Positions 52,109 to 61,362 are shown, counted from the stretch's first letter. The stretch: 64,000 nt of DNA from Paraburkholderia sp. BCC1884 (GCF_900996225.1 NZ_CAAJGL010000090.1:62001-126000), one strand, 5' to 3'. The notes: generated by a model not told the origin, from the sequence alone. A program made the numbers and translations.

Positions 52109-53320
52109 TTAGATGATTTCCAGGTCGGCGCGCAAAGCACCCGCCGCCTTCATGGCCTGCAGGATCGACATCAGATCCGCGGGCGTCGCACCCAACGCGT
52201 TGAGCGCCTTGACGACTTCCGCGAGATTCGCGCCGGAAGTCACCAGTTTGAGCGCACCGTTGTCCTGCTTCAATTGAATCTGCGACTGTTTGGCCGCCAC
52301 CGTCTGACCGTTCGAGAACGCGCCCGGCTGGCTCACGACCGGTTGCGTGTTGATCACCACCGACAGATTGCCGTGCGCCACCGCACAACTCTGCAGCGTG
52401 ACCATCTGGTTCATCACGATCGAACCGGTACGCGCGTTCAGGATCACCTTCGCAGCGGCTTGCGCCGGCTTGACCTCGAGGTTCTGCAGTTGCGCCATGA
52501 AGGCGACTTGCTGCTCCGGATCGGCCGGCGCGCGCAGCTGCACCGTGCGGCCGTCCAGCGCCATGGCCGTGCCGCTGCCGAACGCGTTGTTGACCGCCGC
52601 CACCACGCGCTGCGTGGTGTCGTAGTCCATGTCGTTCAGGTCCAGCTGCATCGTGCCGGCTTGCGAGACCGTGGTCGGCACGGCGCGTTCGACGATCGCG
52701 CCGCCGGCGATGCGGCCCGCGGCCAGCGTGTTGACCTGCACCTTGCTGCCGTTCGCGCTCGCGCCCGCACCGCCGACCGCGAGGTTGCCCTGGCCGAGCG
52801 CATACACCTGTCCATCGGCGCCCTTGAGCGGCGTGAGCAGCAGCGTGCCGCCACGCAGGCTCTTGGCATTGCCGAGCGACGACACCGTCACGTCGATCGC
52901 CTCACCCGGACGGGCGAACGGCGGTAGAACCGCCGTCACCATCACTGCGGCGACGTTCTTCAACTGGATGTTCGACAGCGACGACTGCGAATTGCTCGAG
53001 CCGGCCGCCTGGTTATTGATCGAGATACCGAGGTTCGCCAGCATGTTGGCGAGCGTCTGCGTGGTGAACGGCGTCTGCGTGGTCTGGTCGCCCGTGCCGT
53101 CGAGACCGACGACCAGGCCGTAGCCGATCAGCGGGTTGTCCCGTACGCCCTGGATCTGCACGAGGTCCTTCAGACGTTCGGCATGAGCGGGCGTTGCAGC
53201 CGGCAGAGCGGCACAAGCGAGCGCAACCAACGCCAGCGCGCGGCCGAACTGGCCGAACTGGCCGAAGCGGTCGAGACGGACCAGGCGCGCGAGGCGGGTG
53301 TGGGAGAAGGCGGTACGCAT
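52109..53320 (-). CDS. flgI: Flagellar P-ring protein FlgI
   Basis: The 403-residue periplasmic ring protein has a signal peptide ending ATPAHA, then ERLKDLVQIQGVRDNPLIGY, GLVVGLDGTGDQT and the C-terminal LAEVVKALNALGATPADLMS. The N-terminal leader is longer than usual and contains GQFGQFG repeats. ATG at 53320 is chosen; a GTG three codons earlier would overlap flgH. Confidence 0.97.
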   Translation of the reverse strand: MRTAFSHTRLARLVRLDRFGQFGQFGRALALVALACAALPAATPAHAERLKDLVQIQGVRDNPLIGYGLVVGLDGTGDQTTQTPFTTQTLANMLANLGISINNQAAGSSNSQSSLSNIQLKNVAAVMVTAVLPPFARPGEAIDVTVSSLGNAKSLRGGTLLLTPLKGADGQVYALGQGNLAVGGAGASANGSKVQVNTLAAGRIAGGAIVERAVPTTVSQAGTMQLDLNDMDYDTTQRVVAAVNNAFGSGTAMALDGRTVQLRAPADPEQQVAFMAQLQNLEVKPAQAAAKVILNARTGSIVMNQMVTLQSCAVAHGNLSVVINTQPVVSQPGAFSNGQTVAAKQSQIQLKQDNGALKLVTSGANLAEVVKALNALGATPADLMSILQAMKAAGALRADLEII

Positions 53321-53322
53321 GA

Positions 53323-54021
53323 TCACCACGGCGACACGTTGAGGAAGAAGCGCTGCAGCCAGCCCATGTTTTCGGCCTCGTCGAGATAGCCCTTGGCCGA
53401 GTATTCGATTTTCGCGTCGGCCACCTGGGTCGAATACACCGCATTCAGACTGGAAATCGTATTCGGGTTCACGACACCGGAGAAACGCACGAACTCGTTG
53501 CCCTGGTTGATCAACATCTGTTTCTCGCCGCTCACCGCGAGATTGCCGTTCGGCAGCACGCCCGTCACCGTCACGGTAATCGTGCCGTTGAAGGTGTTCG
53601 AGGCGTTCGCGCCGCCCGTGCCCGCGAAGACGTTGGCGCCCGTCGCGTTCAGGTTCGTCTTGCCAAACAGTCCACCGAGGAAACCTGCGGTCGGCACGCT
53701 GAAGTTCGTGCTGCCCGAGCGGTTCGCGTTGGCGCCCGAGGACTTCGTCGCGTTGACGTTTTCCTGGATCACTATGGTCAGGATGTCGCCCACATTGCGC
53801 GGCCGCTGATCTTCGAACAACGGTCGGCCCGCGTAACCCGGGTTATAGATGGAGCCCGGCGATTGCATCTGCGGCGGCAACGGCGGCACCGCTGTCATCG
53901 GCTGCTGCGTGATCGGCTGCTTCGGCACGAGGCCGCACCCCCCCAGGGCCGCGAGCAGCGTGAGCTGCACGAGCGCCTGAGCGGTGCGCGAATGAACCGG
54001 AGTACGAGTGAAGTGCGACAT
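53323..54021 (-). CDS. flgH: Flagellar L-ring lipoprotein FlgH
   Basis: The 232-residue outer-membrane lipoprotein has the lipobox LGGC with the modified Cys at residue 29. The conserved part includes GRPLFEDQRPRNVGDILTIV and ANRSGSTNFSVPTAGFLGGL, and it ends with the L-ring block ADAKIEYSAKGYLDEAENMG. Confidence 0.97.
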   Translation of the reverse strand: MSHFTRTPVHSRTAQALVQLTLLAALGGCGLVPKQPITQQPMTAVPPLPPQMQSPGSIYNPGYAGRPLFEDQRPRNVGDILTIVIQENVNATKSSGANANRSGSTNFSVPTAGFLGGLFGKTNLNATGANVFAGTGGANASNTFNGTITVTVTGVLPNGNLAVSGEKQMLINQGNEFVRFSGVVNPNTISSLNAVYSTQVADAKIEYSAKGYLDEAENMGWLQRFFLNVSPW

Positions 54022-54058
54022 CTTGATTACCGCCTGTTTATTGCCAGTCCTTCGAGCC

Positions 54059-54847
54059 TTAAACCTGCATCTGGCTGAGGGTCTGCAGCATCTGGTCGGA
54101 GGTCGTCACGGCCTTGCTGTTGATTTCGTAAGCGCGTTGCGTCTGGATCATGTTCACCAGTTCCTGCACCACGTTCACGTTCGATGCTTCCACGTAGCCC
54201 TGATTCAGCGTGCCGGCGCCGTTCAGGCCCGGTTGCGCGACGTTCGGCGCACCCGACGATGCGGTTTCCGAAAACAGGTTTTCACCCTTCGCATCCAGAC
54301 CGGTCGGATTGATGAAGGTCGCGATCTGCATTGAGCCGAGCTGCTGGCTGTTGGTCGAGCCGGCGACAGTGATCGACACCACGCCGTCGCTGCCGATCGT
54401 CAGCGAGGTGGCGTTGTTCGGGATCGTGATGGCCGGAATCACCTGATAGCCGCTCGACGTCACGAGCTGGCCTTGCGCGTTGGTCTGGAACGAACCGTCG
54501 CGGGTGTAGGCGGTCGTGCCGTCGGGCATCTGCACCTGGAAAAAGCCCTGACCGTTGATGGCGACGTCTTTCGAGTTGCCGGTCTGCTGCAGGTTGCCCT
54601 GCGTGTAGAGACGCTCGGTGGCGACCTGTTGCACACCCGTGCCGAGCTGGATGCCGGACGGCAGTTCGGTGTTTTGCGTCGAGTTGGCGCCCGGCTGGCG
54701 GACGGTCTGGTACAGCAGATCCTCGAACACTGCGCGCGAGCCCTTGAAGCCATTGGTGCTGACGTTCGCGAGGTTGTTCGAAATCACGTCCATCTGCGCC
54801 TGTTGCGCATTCATGCCGGTGGCGGCGATGTAGAGTGAGCGATTCAC
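54059..54847 (-). CDS. flgG: Distal rod protein FlgG
   Basis: The 262-residue rod subunit starts at GTG 54847, with AGGAG ten bases upstream. It shows the rod consensus SLYIAATGMNAQQAQMDVIS and NNLANVSTNGFKGSRAVFED, and the C-terminal VQELVNMIQTQRAYEINSKA that closes the axial coiled coil. Confidence 0.97.
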   Translation of the reverse strand: MNRSLYIAATGMNAQQAQMDVISNNLANVSTNGFKGSRAVFEDLLYQTVRQPGANSTQNTELPSGIQLGTGVQQVATERLYTQGNLQQTGNSKDVAINGQGFFQVQMPDGTTAYTRDGSFQTNAQGQLVTSSGYQVIPAITIPNNATSLTIGSDGVVSITVAGSTNSQQLGSMQIATFINPTGLDAKGENLFSETASSGAPNVAQPGLNGAGTLNQGYVEASNVNVVQELVNMIQTQRAYEINSKAVTTSDQMLQTLSQMQV

Positions 54848-54923
54848 AAGTGTTCTCCTGTGTCGGTCGGAGTTGGCGCTTCAGCGCTTACTCCGATCCC
54901 ATGCAAGGCTTACGCCATTGCCG

Positions 54924-55682
54924 TTAGCTAAAACTGAGCAGCTGGTTGGCGGCCTGATCGTTCTTGTCGGCGTTCTCCAGCAGCTTGGTCTGCATCTGAA
55001 ACTGGCGCGCGTTGGTGATCATCGAGACCATCGCGGAGACCGGATTCACGTTGCTGCCTTCCAGCGACGCGGGCGCCACCGTGACGGTCGGATCGGCGTC
55101 GGCCGGGTTGCCGTCGGCGGTACGGAACAGGCCGTCGTCGCCACGCGTCATGGTTTGCGGATCCGGATTCACCAGCTTCAGCTGATCGACCGTCACCACG
55201 GCGGTCGGCGGATCGCCCGGCGTGAGCGCCGTGATCGTGCCGTCCTTGCCGATGGTGATTTCCGCGCCGGGCGGCACCGATACCGGACCGCCGTTGCCGA
55301 GCACGGTCTGATTCATGGCGTTCACCAGTTGGCCGTTCTCGTCGACGTGCAGATTGCCGGCGCGGGTGTAAGCCTCATTGCCATCGGCGGTTTGCACTGC
55401 CAGCCAGCCCGGACCCTGAATAGCCACGTCGAGCGGATTACCCGTTTGCTGGATCGGCCCTGGCGTGTAGTCGGCGCCCGGCGTCGACGACAGCACGAAG
55501 GTGCGCGTAGTGTCGTCGTTGACCGAACTGCCGTCGCCGAACGACATCGGCACGGCACGGAAGGTCGCGAGTTGCGCGCGAAATCCCGTGGTCGAGGCGT
55601 TTGCCAGGTTGTTGGCAACGATTGCCTGCTGTTCGAGCGCTTGCGTGCTGCCCGACATCGCGGTGTAGATCAGCCGATCCAT
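54924..55682 (-). CDS. flgF: Proximal rod protein FlgF
   Basis: The 252-residue rod protein begins MDRLIYTAMSGSTQALEQQA, then IVANNLANASTTGFRAQLAT, and ends with VNPVSAMVSMITNARQFQMQ. Length and order (after flgE, before flgG) are as expected. Confidence 0.96.
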   Translation of the reverse strand: MDRLIYTAMSGSTQALEQQAIVANNLANASTTGFRAQLATFRAVPMSFGDGSSVNDDTTRTFVLSSTPGADYTPGPIQQTGNPLDVAIQGPGWLAVQTADGNEAYTRAGNLHVDENGQLVNAMNQTVLGNGGPVSVPPGAEITIGKDGTITALTPGDPPTAVVTVDQLKLVNPDPQTMTRGDDGLFRTADGNPADADPTVTVAPASLEGSNVNPVSAMVSMITNARQFQMQTKLLENADKNDQAANQLLSFS

Positions 55683-55702
55683 GATGGGTAGGTCCCGGTC
55701 GC

Positions 55703-57223
55703 TTACAGGTTGATCAGGGTCTGGTCGACGGTCTGCTGGGTCTTGATCGTCTGCGCGTTCGCCTGATAGTTGCGTTGCGCGGTGATCAGGTTCACCAGTT
55801 CGCTCGTCAGGTCGACGTTCGAGTTTTCCACCGCGCCGCCTTGCAGCACGCCGTGGTTGGTCGAGCCCGGTGCCGAAATCTGCGCGACGCCCGACTGCGA
55901 GGTCTGCTGGAATTCGTTGTTGCCGAGATTCACGAGACCGTTCTGGTTCGAGAAGTTGGCGAGCACGATCTGGCCGAGCGCAGCGGTTTGCTGGTTCGAG
56001 TAGTTACCGGTCAGGGTGCCGTCGGCGCCGATCGTGAAGCTCGTCAGCGTACCGGCCGCGTAGCCGTCGGGTTGCAGCGAGTTGACGCCGTCCTTGCCGC
56101 CGTACTGCGTCGTGCCGGCGATGTTCAGCGTCAGGTTTTGCGGCGTCGACGAACCGTCGGTGGTCGGGATGCTGAAGTTGTAGGCGAACGGCGTCGCGGT
56201 GGCGACACCCGATGCGTCGGTCGTGCCGAGCAGCGTGCCCGACGAATTGAAGTTCGCTTGACCGACCAGTTGCGCCGTGCCGGTCGACGTGCCTGCATAC
56301 ACGTTCCACGTGCCCGCCGACGTCTTGGCGAAATACATGTTGACGGTCTGCGAGCCGCCCAGCGAGTCGTACACCGTCGTGCTCGTCGAGTAGTTGTAGG
56401 TCGTCGAGCTGTTCTGGTTGAACGCCACCGCGGTCGGCGCGATCGTGTAGTTGTCGCCGGTCGCCGGCGTGCCGTTGAACGTGATGGTCTGGCCGTTGCC
56501 GAGCGAAATCGCCGACCCTGCCGTGTACTGCGCGGCGGCGGTCGTCGTGTTGAGCGTGTTGTCCTTGACCGTGTACGTGGGCGGCGTGGTCGTGGCGTCG
56601 AACGTGACCGTGTAGTTGTCGTTGTTCGTGCCCGACGCCGTATTCGTGATCGTGGCGCCGACCGTGGTCAGGCCGGTGCTGTTGGTGGTGCCGGCCGTGA
56701 CCGTCGGCGTACCGAGCATCAGCGCGTCCTGCGCGTTCAGGTTCAGGCCGGCGACGATCTTGGTGGTCGCTTGCGGCGCGATGTTCGCGGTCGGCACCGA
56801 CAGCGGCACGGTTTGCGCGGTGTTGATGATGCCCGAGGCGTTCGCGGCGTAGCCCATCAGTTGCAGGCCTTCGGCGTTAGTGATGTAGCCGTTCTTGTCG
56901 AGCTGGAACACACCGTTGCGCGAGTACACCAACGAGCCGTTGTTCGACAGCTGGAAGAAGCCGTTGCCGTTGATGGCGACGTCGAGCGCCTGATTGGTGC
57001 TGGTGATCGTGCCTTGCGAGAACTGCTGCTGGACGTCGGCGAGCTTGGTACCGATACCGACCTGGTTGCCCACCGCAGTCGCCACCGAATTCGCATACAT
57101 GTCGGCGAATTGCGCCGCGCCGCTCTTGAAGCCAACCGTGTTCGCGTTGGCGATGTTGTTGCCGATCACGTCGAGGTCGCTCGACGACGCGGACAAACCA
57201 CTCAAACCTTGCTGGTAACCCAT
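55703..57223 (-). CDS. flgE: Flagellar hook protein FlgE
   Basis: The 506-residue hook subunit has the N-terminal GYQQGLSGLSASSSDLDVIG, NNIANANTVGFKSGAAQFAD and the C-terminal NVDLTSELVNLITAQRNYQA. It is about 100 residues longer than the enteric protein. The extra part is a Thr-rich beta region (about residues 160-270) with the GTPATGDNYTIAP module also found in FlgK and FlgL. Confidence 0.97.
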   Translation of the reverse strand: MGYQQGLSGLSASSSDLDVIGNNIANANTVGFKSGAAQFADMYANSVATAVGNQVGIGTKLADVQQQFSQGTITSTNQALDVAINGNGFFQLSNNGSLVYSRNGVFQLDKNGYITNAEGLQLMGYAANASGIINTAQTVPLSVPTANIAPQATTKIVAGLNLNAQDALMLGTPTVTAGTTNSTGLTTVGATITNTASGTNNDNYTVTFDATTTPPTYTVKDNTLNTTTAAAQYTAGSAISLGNGQTITFNGTPATGDNYTIAPTAVAFNQNSSTTYNYSTSTTVYDSLGGSQTVNMYFAKTSAGTWNVYAGTSTGTAQLVGQANFNSSGTLLGTTDASGVATATPFAYNFSIPTTDGSSTPQNLTLNIAGTTQYGGKDGVNSLQPDGYAAGTLTSFTIGADGTLTGNYSNQQTAALGQIVLANFSNQNGLVNLGNNEFQQTSQSGVAQISAPGSTNHGVLQGGAVENSNVDLTSELVNLITAQRNYQANAQTIKTQQTVDQTLINL

Positions 57224-57266
57224 GACGGTCTCCGTATCTGGAAAGTCGTAACTGACTGAATCTGAA

Positions 57267-57989
57267 TCAAAGGATGGCGGCGACGCCGGTCAGGCCGACC
57301 GTCGAACCGTTCGACAGCACGAGGCCCGGTGTACCGTTGCTCTGCATGACGACGCTTTGCACCGTCGCACCCGTGAGCGTGGTGGCCGTCGCCTGCTGGC
57401 CGTTGATCGTGCCGACCGCGCTGATCGTGTAATTGCCGTCGGGCAGCGTGTTGCCGGCGGTGTCGGTCGGCGTCCAGCCCACCGGAACCGTGCCTGCCGC
57501 CTGCTGGCCGAGGTCGATCGTGTTGACGATCGTGCCCGCCGAGTTCTTCACGACGACCTGCAGGTCGCCCACCGCGTTGGCGAGCTGCACGCCGAACGCA
57601 GCGGCCTTGCCGCTCGCAACCGCCACCGAGCTGCCGGGGGCGAGCACCGTCGAGCCGATCAGCAAAGCCGCTTGCGACTGCTGACCCGCCGACATCTGCG
57701 TGGCGAGCGAGCTCAGCGTCGTGTTCAGCTGGCTGATGCCCGAGACCGTGTTGATCTGCGCCAGCTGCGAAGTCATCTGCGAGCTGTCCATCGGGTTGGT
57801 CGGGTCCTGGTTCTTCAACTGCGCAACGAGCAGTTGCAAAAAGGTGTTCTGCAGATCGGTCGCCGACGTGCCCGAGGTGCTGCCGCTCGAACTCGTGGAA
57901 CTCGAGGCACTGCTCGTGCCGTTCATCGTGTCGAGCAACGTTTGCGACACGGTCGTGCCGTTGTTGCCGATGGTGGTGCTGGTGGTCAA
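57267..57989 (-). CDS. flgD: Hook-cap protein FlgD
   Basis: The 240-residue scaffold protein starts at TTG 57989, with GGAG seven bases before it and no ATG nearby. It shows the N-terminal QNTFLQLLVAQLKNQDPTNP and MDSSQMTSQLAQINTVSGIS, then FlgD Tudor/Fn3-like parts (VGWTPTDTAGNTLPDGNYTI). It caps the growing hook. Confidence 0.95.
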   Translation of the reverse strand: MTTSTTIGNNGTTVSQTLLDTMNGTSSASSSTSSSGSTSGTSATDLQNTFLQLLVAQLKNQDPTNPMDSSQMTSQLAQINTVSGISQLNTTLSSLATQMSAGQQSQAALLIGSTVLAPGSSVAVASGKAAAFGVQLANAVGDLQVVVKNSAGTIVNTIDLGQQAAGTVPVGWTPTDTAGNTLPDGNYTISAVGTINGQQATATTLTGATVQSVVMQSNGTPGLVLSNGSTVGLTGVAAIL

Positions 57990-58000
57990 GGAAAGTCTCC

Positions 58001-58426
58001 TCAGGTTCCGATCGTGAGCGTTTTCAGCATCAGTGTCTTGGCGGTGTTCAGGGTCTCGACGTTGGCCTGGTACGAGCGCGAGGCCGAGATCATGTTCACC
58101 ATCTCCTGCACCGGGTCGACGTTGGGCAGCGTGACGTAACCGTCCGAATTGGCCGCCGGGTTGCCGGGGTCGTAGGCAGTCTTCATCGGCGTCGGGTCAT
58201 CGACCACGCCGGTGACCTGCACGCCGCCGACCTGCTGGCCGGACGCCGTCCGCGCGCCGCCCAGCGGGCTGACCGCGAACACGACCTGCTTGGCCTTGTA
58301 CGGCTGGCCGTCCGGGCCGGTCGTGCTGTCCGCGTTGGCGAGATTCGACGCCGTCACGTTGAGCCGTTGCGACTGCGCCGACATCGCGGAGCCTGCAACA
58401 CCAAAAATGTTCATCAGCGATGGCAT
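58001..58426 (-). CDS. flgC: Proximal rod protein FlgC
   Basis: The 141-residue rod protein has NIFGVAGSAMSAQSQRLNVT, ASNLANADSTTGPDGQPYKA, and a C-terminal NVDPVQEMVNMISASRSYQA. ATG at 58426 is supported by AGGAGAGG upstream; the ATG at 58414 would also give a normal protein. Confidence 0.96.
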   Translation of the reverse strand: MPSLMNIFGVAGSAMSAQSQRLNVTASNLANADSTTGPDGQPYKAKQVVFAVSPLGGARTASGQQVGGVQVTGVVDDPTPMKTAYDPGNPAANSDGYVTLPNVDPVQEMVNMISASRSYQANVETLNTAKTLMLKTLTIGT

Positions 58427-58527
58427 CTGTCCCACCTCTCCTGCCGGTTCGACCCGGCTTCAAGTTAATTCCCGTAGCGATTGTTCTTGCGTACTGCTGT
58501 AGCTGTTGCGTTCGCGCCGCCGGCTTT

Positions 58528-59022
58528 TTACGAGCCCGACTGGATCGCCGACAACATCGACTTGATCTGGTTCGACAACACCGTCATGCCCGATTCGAAG
58601 TGCAGCGTGTTATCCGCGAACTGCACCCGCTCGGTATCGATATCGACCGTGTTGCCGTCGAGCGCGGGTTGCGTCGGAATGCGGTATTGCAGGTTGCCGT
58701 AGTCGTCCGACGCGCCGCCCGTGGGCGTCAGCGTCGCCTTGCCGGCCATATGGCCCGGCGCGGTCGACACCATCGACATGCCGCTCGTCACCCCTGCGGG
58801 CTGCGTCATGCCGAGCGTCGAGTTGTTCGACGCGGCCGTGCCGGTGGTGCCGTCGCTCTTCTTCAGCGCACCGGCCAGCGACGAAGCGAAGTCGACGTCG
58901 CGCGCCTTGTACCCGGGGGTATCGGCGTTGGCGATATTCGACGACAGCAACTCCTGGCGGTAGGCGCGTACATCGAGCGCCTGGCGGCCAAAGGCGAATT
59001 CGGCATCGAGTTTGTCCAGCAT
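58528..59022 (-). CDS. flgB: Proximal rod protein FlgB
   Basis: The 164-residue rod protein begins MLDKLDAEFAFGRQALDVRA with LSSNIANADTPGYKARDVDF and ends in a coiled-coil segment. GGAG lies before the ATG at 59022. It heads the flgBCDEFGHIJ transcript, divergent from flgA. Confidence 0.96.
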   Translation of the reverse strand: MLDKLDAEFAFGRQALDVRAYRQELLSSNIANADTPGYKARDVDFASSLAGALKKSDGTTGTAASNNSTLGMTQPAGVTSGMSMVSTAPGHMAGKATLTPTGGASDDYGNLQYRIPTQPALDGNTVDIDTERVQFADNTLHFESGMTVLSNQIKSMLSAIQSGS

Positions 59023-59150
59023 ATGAATCTCCGGAGAACGTTCCCGAGGCTTCCCGTGCACCTCGTGTGAGGATTGCAGCGGACGGGAAGACCTTTTTGC
59101 ATGAGGTGCATCTTATGGGCCGAACGCAAGTGGCAATCGGACGAATAACC

Positions 59151-59172
59151 GGGAAAGGGGGCTTCTATTCAA
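59151..59172 (+). promoter_or_regulatory. Spaced motif in the flgB/flgA promoter region
   Basis: GGGAAA - N8 - CTATTCAA, identical in halves and spacing to the motif between fliE and fliF (33976-33997). Read toward flgB, TTGAAT is followed after 18 bases by TTATTC, so it could also be part of a conventional promoter. Confidence 0.45.
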
Positions 59173-59237
59173 CGTTTGCGCAAAGGGGGCGCTCACTAGA
59201 ATGCAAGGCGTACCGATGCATTCGATGGAGAACCGCG

Positions 59238-60773
59238 ATGGACCAACCCACTTTCGAGCCGACGCACCGCGCCCAACGCGCGGCGACGCGTCGCGTGGGT
59301 AGGCGCGCAGCGCGTCTGGCGAGCCGGCTGCTGTTGAGCTCGGCACTGTGCGTGCCGGCCGGCGCCCTGTTGTTCGCGTGCGCCGCGCAGGCCGACGAGG
59401 CAGGCGGCCCGATCGTGATTCCCGGCCCCGGTGAGAAGAACCCGGCCGCGCTCGCCGATCTTGCCGCGCAGATGCAGGCGGCGCCCGCCAAACGCGTGGG
59501 CTCGCCGGCGACGCTTGCCGCGGCCACCGCGCAATCGATCGCGCCCGGGCCGGTCGCACGCGGCGCAGATGAGTTCACACGCGCCGCCAACGCGAGCGGC
59601 TCGATCGTCATTCCGGGTGCGGACGAGCCGCCGGCCGCGCCGCAGATGATCCGTACCAGCTTCAGACCCGACGCCAATGGCGTCGTGACGATTCCGGCGC
59701 CCAGCGCCGCCAATGCGACGAGTCCGCCTGCGCGAGTCAATCTCGTGCCGGGTTCGCGCCAGGTGGTGCCGGTCGTGGTGACGCCAGCGGCGCAAGTGAA
59801 TAACGCAAGGCAAACATCAGGCGTGCAGACGGTGGTGGCGAATGGGCCGGCGGATGCATCCGCTGGCGCCTCCGCCGCGAGCGGTTTCGACAGCCTCGCC
59901 TCGCGCGGCGAGCCACCGCAACTGGATGCGAACGGCAAACTTGTCGCCGCCCGGGCAAGTGCGACGCGGCCCGTGGCCGCACGGGTGGCCGCCGCAGCTT
60001 CGGCCCCCACGCCCGCGCCCGCCGCCATCCAGGCGGCCGCGCCGACGCCGGCGACGATCTCACGCGTATCCGCCGTCCGGCCGGTTGCAACGGCGGTGGC
60101 ACAGCAGAACCTGCACCCCGCCGCACTCGCTCAACCCGTCCCACTCGCCGGCCAGCAGGACCCAGAGCAGATTCGCAGCACCGCTCTCGCCTTCCTGCAG
60201 CAGCAAGCCGCCGGCTTGCCAGGCAAGATCGACATCACCGTCGCGCCGGCATTTCCGCGCGGGCTCGCCGCCTGTACGGTGCTCGAGCCGTTCATGCCGA
60301 GCGGCTCGCGCCTCTGGGGCCGCATGACCGTCGGCGTGCGTTGCGCGGGCGAGCGGCCGTGGACCATTTACCTGCAAGCGCGCATCGCGTTGCGGGCCAC
60401 CTACTATCTGGCCGCCCGCGCGATGTCGCCCGGCGAAGTCCTCACCGCGGCCGACCTGGTTGCACGCGATGGCGACCTCACCGGACTGCCGCAAGCGATC
60501 GTGACCGACCCGTCGCAGGCCGTCGGCTCGGTCACGCTGACGCGCGTCGCCGGCGGTATGCCGTTGCGCCGCGACATGCTGCGCAGCGCCTCGTCGGTGT
60601 CGATCGGGCAGACGGTGCGGGTGGTCGCGGCCGGCGACGGTTTTTCGATCTCGTCCGAGGGCAGTGCGATGAATAACGCGTCGCCGGGACAGCAGGTGCG
60701 GGTCAAGACGCCCAACGGGCAGATCATTTCCGGCATCGTGAAAGACGGCGCGACCGTGGAGATTCAGTTGTGA
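59238..60773 (+). CDS. flgA: Flagellar P-ring chaperone FlgA with long N-terminal extension
   Basis: The 511-residue protein carries the FlgA domain only in its last about 205 residues: QIRSTALAFLQQQAAGLPGK, LAARAMSPGEVLTAADLVAR, SIGQTVRVVAAGDGFSISSE, and GQQVRVKTPNGQIISGIVKD (SAF part). Before it lie a basic start, a hydrophobic signal or anchor (about 31-50) and a 250-residue Ala/Pro-rich region with repeated IVIPG motifs near 59 and 123. GGAG precedes the ATG at 59238. Usual FlgA length is about 220-300. Confidence 0.93.
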   Translation: MDQPTFEPTHRAQRAATRRVGRRAARLASRLLLSSALCVPAGALLFACAAQADEAGGPIVIPGPGEKNPAALADLAAQMQAAPAKRVGSPATLAAATAQSIAPGPVARGADEFTRAANASGSIVIPGADEPPAAPQMIRTSFRPDANGVVTIPAPSAANATSPPARVNLVPGSRQVVPVVVTPAAQVNNARQTSGVQTVVANGPADASAGASAASGFDSLASRGEPPQLDANGKLVAARASATRPVAARVAAAASAPTPAPAAIQAAAPTPATISRVSAVRPVATAVAQQNLHPAALAQPVPLAGQQDPEQIRSTALAFLQQQAAGLPGKIDITVAPAFPRGLAACTVLEPFMPSGSRLWGRMTVGVRCAGERPWTIYLQARIALRATYYLAARAMSPGEVLTAADLVARDGDLTGLPQAIVTDPSQAVGSVTLTRVAGGMPLRRDMLRSASSVSIGQTVRVVAAGDGFSISSEGSAMNNASPGQQVRVKTPNGQIISGIVKDGATVEIQL

Positions 60774-60855
60774 ACACGGTCGTAGAACACCGATCCGGAC
60801 CCGTGACAGGGCCGGACCGACTTGTGAGGCAGGGCAGGAACTGGAGCGATTGCGC

Positions 60856-60883
60856 TAAAGTTTTGATCAACGCTTGCCGTTAT
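60856..60883 (+). promoter_or_regulatory. FliA (sigma-28) promoter of flgMN
   Basis: TAAAGTTT (perfect -35) - N12 - GCCGTTAT lies 28 bases before the flgM start, so a second, late promoter drives flgM independently of flgA. This is the usual dual control of the anti-sigma factor. Confidence 0.82.
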
Positions 60884-60911
60884 CAGAATCAAATCGTTCA
60901 GGAAGCCCATC

Positions 60912-61268
60912 GTGAAAATCGATTCCACACCCAATTCGAATCTGCCGACGTTGAAAGACGCCCTGTCCCGCTCGCAACAAGGCGACGCGACGACGAACGC
61001 GACCAGCAGCACGCAGAGTGCGAGCAGTGCCTCGCAACCGACCACCAGCGGTTCGGGCGACGCCAGCGTCAGCCTGTCGGGTCTGTCGCAGCATCTGCGC
61101 AGCCTCGCGGCGTCCGGTTCGGCCGATATCGACACGGCGCACGTCGAGTCGATCAAGCAGGCCATCAAGGATGGCACGCTGACGATCGACTCGAGCAAGA
61201 TCGCCGACGGCGTGCTGAATACCGCACGCGACCTGTTGCAAAGCAAAACCTCGTCGACCGGCAACTGA
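60912..61268 (+). CDS. flgM: Anti-sigma-28 factor FlgM
   Basis: The 118-residue, largely disordered protein starts at GTG (MKIDSTPNSN). It has a Ser/Thr/Gln-rich middle and the FliA-binding C-terminus DTAHVESIKQAIKDGTLTID with SKIADGVLNTARDLL. It holds FliA until the hook is complete and is then exported. Confidence 0.93.
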   Translation: MKIDSTPNSNLPTLKDALSRSQQGDATTNATSSTQSASSASQPTTSGSGDASVSLSGLSQHLRSLAASGSADIDTAHVESIKQAIKDGTLTIDSSKIADGVLNTARDLLQSKTSSTGN

Positions 61269-61362
61269 TCGACGCATCGAAGTACGGTGAAGTGCCGGGC
61301 GGCATTCGACAAACCCGGCTCGCGAATCATGCGCGAGCCGTCGTGTTCAGCGAGTTGTTGAG

